Shown one piece after another: positions 28,151 to 34,525 of a stretch of DNA of 64,000 nt. The position numbers and the translations under genes are program-made. The stretch comes from Bacillus sp. FSL K6-3431 (GTDB lineage: Bacteria; Bacillota; Bacilli; Bacillales; Bacillaceae_C). The first letter of the stretch is position 1; every line of letters begins with the position of its first letter. The stretch covers positions 186,001-250,000 of the forward strand of contig NZ_JBBOCT010000001.1 in assembly GCF_038002605.1 (NCBI RefSeq), written 5' to 3'. The notes under the pieces are model-generated. The model made no database searches and had not been told where the DNA came from. It saw only the letters and a program-made list of their open reading frames with translations.

Positions 28151-28759
28151 TTAAAAAGAATAAATTTCTTTTAAAATGTTTAAATAATCAAGCCGCGGTT
28201 GAAATCCTATGTTAATTTTGTGTCCGAATTCGATCACTTCATTTTTAGTAATTGATTTTCTACCGCCATTTTTCATACGATCCCAGAAATTAAATAAAAC
28301 TTCGCTTTCTAATAAAAAGACTTCCTCCGTTTTTGAAAATCTTAAAATAACAAATGCGATTCCATTATGCTGCACAATATTCCTCATATGACTAATTTGA
28401 TGTTCATGGAAATTTACTAATGGAAAGGAAGTTGTGCTTTGTGTTTCCTTTGCTTCAAAATCAATGTATTTACCTTCACATATACCATTATAATCCGTTG
28501 TGGAAGCCTGTCTAAAATAAGCTTCCTTGATTACCGCTGTACTTCTTTTTTTATAGTCCACATCGACAATTTGAATTGGGGTTGGCTTTTTATGAATAAC
28601 GGCCATTCCTCTTGCTAAATAATATAGATTTGTATCATTAATGTCATCTTCTAAGGCCATTCCTCTTTTGGCATATGAAATTTTTTGCTGTGCAGGAGTT
28701 GCTAGTTTCCTTGTATGTTCTAACGTATATTTTCTACCGTTTGGGTAATGAAATTCCAT
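28151..28759 (-). CDS. recU: Holliday junction resolvase RecU
   Basis: A 202-residue PD-(D/E)xK-type endonuclease that resolves four-way junctions and works with RuvAB in recombination and chromosome segregation. Signature stretches are RGMALEDDINDTN, KKPTPIQIVDVDY, STTDYNGICEGKYIDFEAKE with catalytic Asp, Glu and Lys, and FWDRMKNGGRKSI. Start ATG 28759 aligns with the known N-terminus (short, then YPNGR) and lies after GAGGTG. Co-transcribed with ponA 45 bp downstream. Confidence 0.97.
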   Translation of the reverse strand: MEFHYPNGRKYTLEHTRKLATPAQQKISYAKRGMALEDDINDTNLYYLARGMAVIHKKPTPIQIVDVDYKKRSTAVIKEAYFRQASTTDYNGICEGKYIDFEAKETQSTTSFPLVNFHEHQISHMRNIVQHNGIAFVILRFSKTEEVFLLESEVLFNFWDRMKNGGRKSITKNEVIEFGHKINIGFQPRLDYLNILKEIYSF

Positions 28760-28783
28760 GATTCTGTTCACCTCACTCGCTAA

Positions 28784-28812
28784 ATTATACCATAGCTCGA
28801 TTATGACCCAAA
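28784..28812 (-). promoter_or_regulatory. Probable sigma-A promoter for recU-ponA
   Basis: On the minus strand TTGGGT, a 16-bp spacer and TATAAT (28784-28789 on plus) lie about 25-50 bp before the recU start. The -10 is perfect; the -35 is moderate. Confidence 0.5.
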
Positions 28813-29199
28813 AATAAGAATAACAGTATGCATAGACAGACATTTTTTTTAAAAGTGCAAGATGCCCGTCTATCGACATACAGAATGAATCATAAGATAT
28901 TGGCTTGTCGACGTTAGCACGAGATATTAATACCAAAAAAATATATTCGTACCCTAAAAAAAAAGAGTGTGAAGCCTATAAATAACCCTCTATCACTATA
29001 TGACGTATTTACCTATTACTAAGTTTCACTTAATGAGAAATTTAATTTTGTCAATCCGGAAAACAGTGTCGAATAAAATGAAAGAAAAAGCAGGTTAACA
29101 CTTTGTTTGCCGAATTGCTTCTAGTTTTGTCAATGAGGAAGGAAGACAGAATAATATAGGGAATATATACATCATAAGATTATGAATGGAGGCAGGGAA
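28813..29199. other. Gene-poor stretch between recU and the small coiled-coil gene
   Basis: About 390 bp, very AT-rich. A sentence-like direct repeat TTTTGTCAAT..GGAA occurs at about 29046 and 29132, and there is a poly-A run near 28958. I see no gene. Confidence 0.4.
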
Positions 29200-29397
29200 A
29201 TGACAAAAGATGACTGTCTTAAAAAACTAGAACGAATTGAATTCCGACTACAACAATTGGAGAAAATGCTTGAAGAAAAGTTAGACAACGAAAGAAATAC
29301 GATTGTAAGTAGTATGGAAGAAAACAAGTATCGTATGGAAAATAAGCTTCAGTACTTAGAATTAGCATCTAAAGAAAAGATACAAAGGGTCTCTTAG
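29200..29397 (+). CDS. Small coiled-coil protein of unknown function
   Basis: A 65-residue protein starting at ATG 29200 after GGAGGCAGGG. Almost the whole length is predicted helix with heptad spacing of leucines (CLKKLERIEFRLQQLEKMLE), strongly charged and without membrane segments. It lies between recU and yppE, where B. subtilis has small ypp genes, but I cannot match it to one. The good SD and the terminator that follows support it as a real gene. Confidence 0.65.
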   Translation: MTKDDCLKKLERIEFRLQQLEKMLEEKLDNERNTIVSSMEENKYRMENKLQYLELASKEKIQRVS

Positions 29398-29446
29398 TCT
29401 TGAAAATAAATAAATAAAGGTTTACGATAATATAAGGTTTTATGAG

Positions 29447-29473
29447 GAGCATGTCAACATGCTGCTTTTTTTA
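29447..29473 (+). terminator. Terminator after the coiled-coil gene
   Basis: AGCATG and CATGCT pair around tcaa, followed within two bases by seven T. Confidence 0.8.
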
Positions 29474-29658
29474 TTTCCATTGGAAGACATATATGTTTAA
29501 TAAAGATCGATTATACAAAGTGTGGCTTTCATAGCTTTGACGTGTAGTTTATAGTACGATGCAGGTTAAATAGCGCAGCATATGTATGTTCATTCTACTA
29601 GTGTTCCATCACACATACCACACTTACGCTTTTCGTAATAAGAAAGAGGGTGTATACA

Positions 29659-30039
29659 ATGGGCAACCGTGCATTGTATGATTTAACATTACAATTATGT
29701 AATTATAATAAAGAAGCTTTTGAAAACTATCATAATTGTCGATCAACAGGGATAAAAGGTGATTTTTATAGTGAAGTGAAGCCTTTTGCTGATAAGGTGA
29801 AAGAGTGCCGCGATAAATGGGAGCCTGAAGCGATATTGTGGACGATTAAAAACAAACCCAAAAACTTGTATCCACTGCAAATAAAAAATACAGGTGAAAA
29901 TATCGAAATGGTTTCAGTGCGAGCATTTTTTCCGGACTCTAGTTTAAAAAAGTTTAATAGTCATGTTCAGTCTATTGATTATGTGTTAAGACGTTTGCTC
30001 GATGAATTAGATGCACCGAACTCTCTAGGCGAAAAATAA
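29659..30039 (+). CDS. yppE: YppE family protein (DUF1798)
   Basis: A 126-residue helical protein. Features shared with YppE are a conserved tryptophan in DKWEPEAILWTIKN, KPKNLYPLQIKNTGEN (family pattern RPKYLH..QI..T.DN) and a C-terminal S.DYVLRRLLDELD. ATG 29659 follows AAAGAGGGTG. It lies between recU and yppG as in B. subtilis. Function unknown; the known fold in the family is a small four-helix bundle. Confidence 0.8.
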   Translation: MGNRALYDLTLQLCNYNKEAFENYHNCRSTGIKGDFYSEVKPFADKVKECRDKWEPEAILWTIKNKPKNLYPLQIKNTGENIEMVSVRAFFPDSSLKKFNSHVQSIDYVLRRLLDELDAPNSLGEK

Positions 30040-30057
30040 TAGCCAGAGAGTTTTTTT
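30020..30057 (+). terminator. Terminator overlapping the yppE stop
   Basis: ACTCTCT(A)GGC pairs with GCC(AG)AGAGAGT across the stop codon region, followed by seven T. Confidence 0.85.
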
Positions 30058-30065
30058 ATATTCTC

Positions 30066-30093
30066 ACATATTATATGTTGGTTTCATAACCTA
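30066..30093 (+). promoter_or_regulatory. Sigma-K-like promoter for yppG
   Basis: CACA with its AC at 30066-30067, a 17-bp spacer, and CATAACCTA (30085-30093) match the sigma-K consensus mACm-N16/17-CATANNNTA. This fits late mother-cell expression of a coat protein gene. Confidence 0.6.
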
Positions 30094-30124
30094 TAGTATT
30101 ATAAAAGGATCAGGAGGACTAAAA

Positions 30125-30604
30125 ATGTTCAATCGCTATCCTCGCCAAATGTATCATCAGCCACTACCGTCGCAATATTATCCACAATCTATGAATGCAT
30201 ATGGAATGCAGCATTACGGGGCCGTTCAACCACGTCCAGAAATGTATCCAAATTTTCAACAATCTCAGGCGGGATTTTATCCGCAAATGAATCACCCAGT
30301 CCCACCTTATGAAAATATGCCAAAAGGGTATGGGCATGATTTATTTCAAAATCCCCTACAACCTAATGATGGATATTTTTATGGGAACCATAATCCTCAA
30401 ACTGGAAATCAGCAAGGAAATGCTCAAAAGCCTAAATTTCCAGGTAGTCAAACAGGAGGACATTTTAATTCTATTTTAAATTCTTTTAAATCACAAAATG
30501 GGACCCTAGATGTAAATAAAATGGTTAATACGACTGGACAACTAGTAAATGCTTTAAATCAAGTCTCTACAATGGCAAAAGGTATTGGTGCGTTTTTTAA
30601 ATGA
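30125..30604 (+). CDS. yppG: YppG family spore coat protein
   Basis: A 159-residue low-complexity protein rich in Gln, Pro, Tyr, Asn and Met (MYHQPLPSQYYPQSMNAYGM) in its first two thirds. It is followed by a more ordered C-terminus, FNSILNSFKSQNGTLDVNKM and GQLVNALNQVSTMAKGIG, ending AFFK; this tail is the YppG family signature (FKxxxGxLDvxKM). The composition suits a late spore coat component. ATG 30125 follows AGGAGG. A sigma-K-like promoter precedes it. Confidence 0.88.
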   Translation: MFNRYPRQMYHQPLPSQYYPQSMNAYGMQHYGAVQPRPEMYPNFQQSQAGFYPQMNHPVPPYENMPKGYGHDLFQNPLQPNDGYFYGNHNPQTGNQQGNAQKPKFPGSQTGGHFNSILNSFKSQNGTLDVNKMVNTTGQLVNALNQVSTMAKGIGAFFK

Positions 30605-30639
30605 TAGGGTAACTGGCGGAATTTTCACTTTATAATTGA

Positions 30640-30905
30640 TTTTCAAAAAGTCACCAAATGATATACGGCGAATTTTTTCGTTGGCATAGGTACTTCTACT
30701 AGGAAAAGGATCCTTTGTTAAGGAAATGAGGAGCCCTGTTATATAGAACAAGGAAGGGAACCTCTGTTAAGGGAAAGGGAAATCTCTGTTAATGAGAAAA
30801 GGGAACCTCTGTTAAGATCGCTCATGTCCTGTGAGCAACACAGAGGTCAGCGCATCGTGTGCAATCCCGGAAATAAAAGTACTATTCATTTCCCGGGCAA
30901 GCGCA
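30640..30905 (+). repeat. Dispersed palindromic element, copy 1, with an internal tandem repeat
   Basis: The left part (TTTTCAAAAAGTCACC, then CGAATTTTTTCGTTG) parallels the left end of the 45205-45450 element. The right part shares a block near 30823 (CATGTCCTGTGAGCAACA..) with 45299. Between them stand five unequal copies of a unit like GGGAACCTCTGTTAA starting near 30708, 30730, 30756, 30777 and 30801. It ends with CCCGGAAAT / ATTTCCCGGG arms. It fills most of the ~475 bp gap between yppG and cotD and holds no gene. Confidence 0.6.
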
Positions 30906-31011
30906 GTAATCGACGATTATATATATATAATATACGGAATTGGCTTTATTTTGTAGCATTTCGTCAGAATTTGGTGCAATATAGCCGTGAAAAATAGGTA
31001 TTTACATTAGT

Positions 31012-31039
31012 ACATGTATTAGGTATTCCTCATAGGCTA
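31012..31039 (+). promoter_or_regulatory. Sigma-K-like promoter for cotD
   Basis: TACA (AC at 31012-31013), 17 bp, then CATAGGCTA (31031-31039) fits the sigma-K consensus, about 40 bp upstream of the cotD start. cotD of B. subtilis is a known sigma-K-dependent gene. Confidence 0.65.
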
Positions 31040-31079
31040 TTAGTGTAATCAAATCACAGATGTGAAAGGAGTAAATGAT

Positions 31080-31424
31080 ATGTATAATCACTGTGGACCT
31101 AAAGTTCTACCAGCAGTAGTTCATCCAACTAAATGTTGTGTAAAACATACGCAAGAAAATTTCATTGTGCCAGAAATTCATCCGATTCATACAACAACAG
31201 TTAATCATAAGAATTTTGAGCATCAGCATTTTTTCCCGCATACTCAATCAACTGTAAATGAAGTGTCAAATCAACAAATGAATATGCCGGGGCCGGGTCC
31301 AATGGGCTTAGGGCCTGCTAACATGGGGCCGATGGGTCAAGGACCAATGGGCATGGGGCCAGCAGGTCATGGTCCAAGACCAAGACCGGGATGTTGCGGT
31401 CCAAGACCAGGATTCCATTATTAA
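31080..31424 (+). CDS. cotD: Spore coat protein CotD
   Basis: A 114-residue coat protein. The N-terminal part matches CotD: CGPKVLPAVVHPTKCC, IHPIHTTTVNHKNF, and HQHFFPHTQSTV, rich in histidine. The C-terminal ~45 residues form a Gly-Pro-Met-rich tail (MPGPGPMGLGPANMGPMGQG) closing with a cysteine/arginine motif, longer than the B. subtilis tail. ATG 31080 follows AAAGGAG. A sigma-K-like promoter precedes and a terminator follows; a single-gene transcript is likely. Confidence 0.94.
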   Translation: MYNHCGPKVLPAVVHPTKCCVKHTQENFIVPEIHPIHTTTVNHKNFEHQHFFPHTQSTVNEVSNQQMNMPGPGPMGLGPANMGPMGQGPMGMGPAGHGPRPRPGCCGPRPGFHY

Positions 31425-31440
31425 ATATGATATATTTATT

Positions 31441-31474
31441 AGCAAGAATGAAGAAAGTTTTCATTCTTGCTTTT
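31441..31474 (+). terminator. Terminator after cotD
   Basis: AGCAAGAATGAA and TTCATTCTTGCT pair around a small loop, followed by TTTTC. Confidence 0.88.
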
Positions 31475-31531
31475 CTAATAGTCAATGAAGAAAAGTAAAA
31501 GGATTGAATTGTTCGAATAGGGGGTTGGAAT

Positions 31532-32077
31532 GTGTTAAAAGTTGCAGCTCTTACTGGGTATAAGTCATATGAGCTTGGCATATATAAAAATAATGACCCT
31601 GCAGTAGAGTACATAAAGAAAACTATTTCCAGGAAGATCGTTGAACTAGCAGAAGAGGGGCTTGAATGGGTCATCATTTCTGGACAGCCAGGAGTAGAAC
31701 TTTGGGGAGCAGAAGCTTTATTTGATTTACAACAAGCATACGATACGTTAAAGCTAGCAGTTATGACACCATTTTTAAATCAAGAAGAAAATTGGAAGGA
31801 AGAAAATAAAGAATTATATGAAATGGTGATGATGCAAGCAGATTTCACTGAATCCTTGTCAAAGCTACCATATACGGCACCATGGCAGTTTCGTAATAAA
31901 AACAATTTTTTCTTGCAAAAATCAGATGTTGCTATTATTTTATTTGATGAGGAAAAGGAAGGCTCGCCTAAATTTTTTTATGAAGCTGCGAAGAAATACC
32001 AAGAAACAAACCCATATGAAATTCGGGTGTTAGATTTTTACGATTTACAGGCAACAGTTGATGAGGAAAACTTTTGA
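31532..32077 (+). CDS. ypsA: YpsA, SLOG-superfamily protein (UPF0398)
   Basis: A 181-residue cytoplasmic protein with a Rossmann-like SLOG fold. The N-terminus AALTGYKSYELGIY and the loop VIISGQPGVELWGAEAL give the nucleotide-binding signature. YpsA affects cell division in B. subtilis and lies next to gpsB there, as here. It starts at GTG 31532 after GGGGG. The encoded length matches the family. The ligand is unproven; ADP-ribose-type ligands are suggested for the superfamily. Confidence 0.93.
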   Translation: MLKVAALTGYKSYELGIYKNNDPAVEYIKKTISRKIVELAEEGLEWVIISGQPGVELWGAEALFDLQQAYDTLKLAVMTPFLNQEENWKEENKELYEMVMMQADFTESLSKLPYTAPWQFRNKNNFFLQKSDVAIILFDEEKEGSPKFFYEAAKKYQETNPYEIRVLDFYDLQATVDEENF

Positions 32078-32114
32078 TATTTAGCTGTTTAATATTGAAA
32101 ACAAGTCTGTAATA

Positions 32115-32154
32115 TTGACAAATGGAGTTTGATTTGACATTATGAATATAATGT
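32115..32154 (+). promoter_or_regulatory. gpsB promoter region with 18-bp palindrome
   Basis: TTGACA (32115-32120) followed after 17 bp by CATTAT is one possible promoter. ACATTAT-GAAT-ATAATGT (32137-32154) is an exact 7-bp inverted repeat holding TATAAT and differs by a single base from the core upstream of ypiF. Whether it is an operator or a promoter core is not known. Confidence 0.45.
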
Positions 32155-32181
32155 AGCGTGAATGTCGAGGTGGTGTTTCGG

Positions 32182-32481
32182 ATGTTGGCTGATAAATTAA
32201 AACTGACAGCAAAAGAAATATTGGAAAAGGAATTTAAAACGAGTGTTCGTGGATATAAACAAGAAGAAGTAGACAAATTTCTTGATGTCGTCATTAAGGA
32301 TTATGAAACAATGCATATGACAATCGATGAATTACAGCAAGAAAATTTACGTCTAAAAAAACAATTGGAAGATAGCAGCCGCCGTCAGCCAGTGCAACCT
32401 GCTGGGACTACGAATTTTGATATTTTAAAACGGTTGTCAAATTTAGAAAAACATGTATTTGGCAGTAAGCTTGATGAATAA
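32182..32481 (+). CDS. gpsB: Cell division regulator GpsB
   Basis: A 99-residue DivIVA-like protein. The N-terminal lipid/PBP-binding domain ([20 protein letters not shown] then [15 protein letters not shown]) is followed by a coiled coil and a short C-terminal helix ([17 protein letters not shown]). It shuttles PBP1 between septum and side wall; its partner PonA is encoded 4 kb upstream. ATG 32182 follows GAGGTGG and gives the known N-terminus; the frame upstream is not needed. Confidence 0.97.
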   Translation: MLADKLKLTAKEILEKEFKTSVRGYKQEEVDKFLDVVIKDYETMHMTIDELQQENLRLKKQLEDSSRRQPVQPAGTTNFDILKRLSNLEKHVFGSKLDE

Positions 32482-32548
32482 CTTTTATTTTTAATGATTT
32501 ACTATTGCAATTGGATACAAAAAGGATTACAATAATAAGTCGGTGAGA

Positions 32549-32967
32549 CTAATAACATTCGGGTAATTGCTGTCGATAACCTTCGACAGAGGAAAGTCCA
32601 TGCTCGCACGGCGCTGAGATGCACGTAGTGATCGCGCCTGGCGAAATAATAAGCCAGGGCAGTTTGGAGTAATCTGGGCTGACGGCAGGGAAAACACCTA
32701 AGTTCTTTGCGGAATATGGAGTGACTACCTATAATGTGCCACAGTGACGGAGCTTTGCTGGAAACAGCAAAGGTGGAACGAGGTAAACCCCGCGAGCGAG
32801 AAACTCAAATATTGGTAGGGGCACTTTTTCTGAGGAAATCAACGAAGAAAGAGGCAGGCTATAACTAAATAGCTTGCAGATAGATGATTACCACCGGAGT
32901 ACGAGGTTTACCTATGACCGATTGTAGTACGAAGGTACAGAACATGGCTTACATGAATGTTATTATA
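32549..32967 (+). ncRNA. rnpB: RNase P RNA, Bacillus (B) type
   Basis: The catalytic RNA of tRNA 5' processing. Conserved stretches present in order: GAGGAAAGTCCATGCTCGC, GACGGCAGGGAAAACACC, CCACAGTGACGGAG, GGTAAACCCCGCGAGCGAGA, and the closing CATGGCTTACA. The terminal helix P1 is formed by AATAACATTC (32551-32560) and GAATGTTATT (32955-32964). It lies between gpsB and rlmL, as in B. subtilis, and is followed by a terminator. Exact ends are estimated from P1. Confidence 0.97.
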
Positions 32968-32982
32968 GGTTCATGCACTACG

Positions 32983-33022
32983 AATGCCCTTCTTCATTTT
33001 TATGAGAAGGGCATTATTTTAT
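32983..33022 (+). terminator. Terminator after rnpB
   Basis: AATGCCCTTCT pairs with AGAAGGGCATT around a loop, with an interrupted T tract. Confidence 0.85.
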
Positions 33023-33070
33023 TGAAAAAGGAAATTATAATATAATCTGCTATTATAAGGATGGGTCTAA

Positions 33071-34219
33071 TTGAAAACTTTTAAGCTAATCGCTACAACC
33101 GCGATGGGGATTGAGGCGCTTGCAGCAGAAGAAGTAAGAGAACTTGGCTATACCTGTGAAGTGGAAAACGGCAAAGTTATATATCAAGGGGATAGGTTAG
33201 CCATCGCTCGTTCTAATCTTTGGTTAAGAACGGCTGACAGAGTGAAAATAGTTGTTGGCGAATTTCCTGCCACAACTTTTGATGAGCTATTTGAACAAAC
33301 AAAGGCAATTAATTGGGAAGAATACCTTCCTGAGGATGCAGAATTTCCTGTTCAAGGGAAATCTCTAAAATCAAAGTTATTCAGTGTTTCTGATTGTCAG
33401 GCAATTGTAAAGAAAGCCATTGCTGAACGACTAAAACAAGCATACAATAAATCATCATGGTTAGAAGAGACGGGTGCTTTATTTAAAATTGAAGTAGCCT
33501 TATTAAAAGATAAAGTATTACTCACAATTGACACGACTGGCCCTGGATTGCATAAACGAGGGTACCGAGTAGGACAAGGTGAGGCACCTTTAAAAGAAAC
33601 GTTAGCAGCGGCTTTAGTAAAACTAACAAAATGGCAACCGAACAGACCGTTCCATGACCCGTTTTGTGGATCAGGAACCATCCCTATCGAAGCCGCGTTG
33701 ATTGGCCAAAATATTGCACCAGGTTTTAATCGTGACTTTGTGAGTGAGGCATGGCCCTGGATGGATGAACAAATCTGGGAGCAGGCAAGACTTGAAGCAG
33801 AAGATCTAGCCAATTATGATCAGCCACTACATATATTTGGGTCAGATATTGATCACAATATGATTAAAATTTCCGAACAAAATGCTTTTGAAGCTGGATT
33901 GGGTGATTTGATATCTTTTAAACAAATGCAAGCAACAGATTTCTCGACTAAACTGGACTACGGTGTCGTACTAACTAATCCTCCTTATGGGGAAAGAATT
34001 GGCGATAAAAAAATAGTAGAGAAATTGTATCGGGATATTGGCAAAGCGTATAAACGTTATGATACATGGTCATATTATATTCTTACCTCCCATCCGGAAT
34101 TTGAAAAATTGTATGGCAAACAGGCAACGAAGAAAAGAAAATTATTTAATGGTTTTATTCGTACAGATTTGTATCAATATTGGGGTCCACGCCCACCTAG
34201 AAATCAGAAAAACGTATAA
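33071..34219 (+). CDS. rlmL: THUMP-domain class I RNA methyltransferase (RlmL/YpsC)
   Basis: A 382-residue SAM-dependent 23S rRNA guanine-N2 methyltransferase. A THUMP domain (~residues 45-155) is followed by the Rossmann catalytic domain with DPFCGSGTIPIEAALI as the SAM motif and the catalytic LTNPPYGERIGD (NPPY). TTG 33071 is preceded by AAGGATGGG. Same neighbour order as B. subtilis gpsB-rnpB-ypsC. It is half the length of E. coli RlmL, as usual for Firmicutes. Confidence 0.94.
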   Translation: MKTFKLIATTAMGIEALAAEEVRELGYTCEVENGKVIYQGDRLAIARSNLWLRTADRVKIVVGEFPATTFDELFEQTKAINWEEYLPEDAEFPVQGKSLKSKLFSVSDCQAIVKKAIAERLKQAYNKSSWLEETGALFKIEVALLKDKVLLTIDTTGPGLHKRGYRVGQGEAPLKETLAAALVKLTKWQPNRPFHDPFCGSGTIPIEAALIGQNIAPGFNRDFVSEAWPWMDEQIWEQARLEAEDLANYDQPLHIFGSDIDHNMIKISEQNAFEAGLGDLISFKQMQATDFSTKLDYGVVLTNPPYGERIGDKKIVEKLYRDIGKAYKRYDTWSYYILTSHPEFEKLYGKQATKKRKLFNGFIRTDLYQYWGPRPPRNQKNV

Positions 34220-34223
34220 AACT

Positions 34224-34267
34224 ACTTCTCGCTGAATATACTTTATATATATCATTCAGCGAGGAGT
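34224..34267 (+). promoter_or_regulatory. 14-bp hairpin enclosing the SD of the next gene
   Basis: ACTTCTCGCTGAAT (34224-34237) and ATTCAGCGAGGAGT (34254-34267) are fully complementary with a single G-U pair; the 16-nt loop is AT-only except two C. The right arm contains the SD GAGGAG of the 60-residue gene at 34277. There is no T tract, so termination is unlikely. Confidence 0.6.
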
Positions 34268-34276
34268 GAGAATTGA

Positions 34277-34459
34277 ATGGAAAGTGGATTAATTGAGCTA
34301 GAAAAGGTCAGGAGAGCGCTTATTTCTTCAAGCGAGTTACTTCTTCAGAATGATCAAACATCGCAACAAGGTATAGACAACTTGAAAGAAGCGGAGCATA
34401 GTTTGGACAGAGCTCTAAATCATATATTATTACATGACAGAAATAATCGATATTCTTAA
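34277..34459 (+). CDS. Small helical protein of unknown function
   Basis: A 60-residue acidic, wholly helical protein (GLIELEKVRRALISSSELLL, then NLKEAEHSLDRALNHILL), probably a helical hairpin. I do not recognise it. It stands between rlmL and ypvA; its SD GAGGAGTG (34261-34268) is well spaced but buried in a predicted 14-bp stem. A strong terminator follows at once, so it is a self-contained unit. A TTG at 34274 is an alternative start. Confidence 0.65.
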   Translation: MESGLIELEKVRRALISSSELLLQNDQTSQQGIDNLKEAEHSLDRALNHILLHDRNNRYS

Positions 34460-34492
34460 AACGCAGGTGCCAGTTTTCGCACTTGCGTTTTC
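34458..34492 (+). terminator. Terminator after the small helical gene
   Basis: AAAACGCAGGTGC pairs with GCACTTGCGTTTT (one G-U) around cagttttc, on both strands flanked by A/T runs. Confidence 0.85.
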
Positions 34493-34525
34493 ATTCGTTT
34501 GTGCCACTACAGGAGGAAATCAAAA

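Noticed and set aside
30700..30820. CRISPR array
   Set aside because: Units are short (about 15 bp), unequal and separated by 6-12 bp of similar sequence; no unique spacers and no cas genes.
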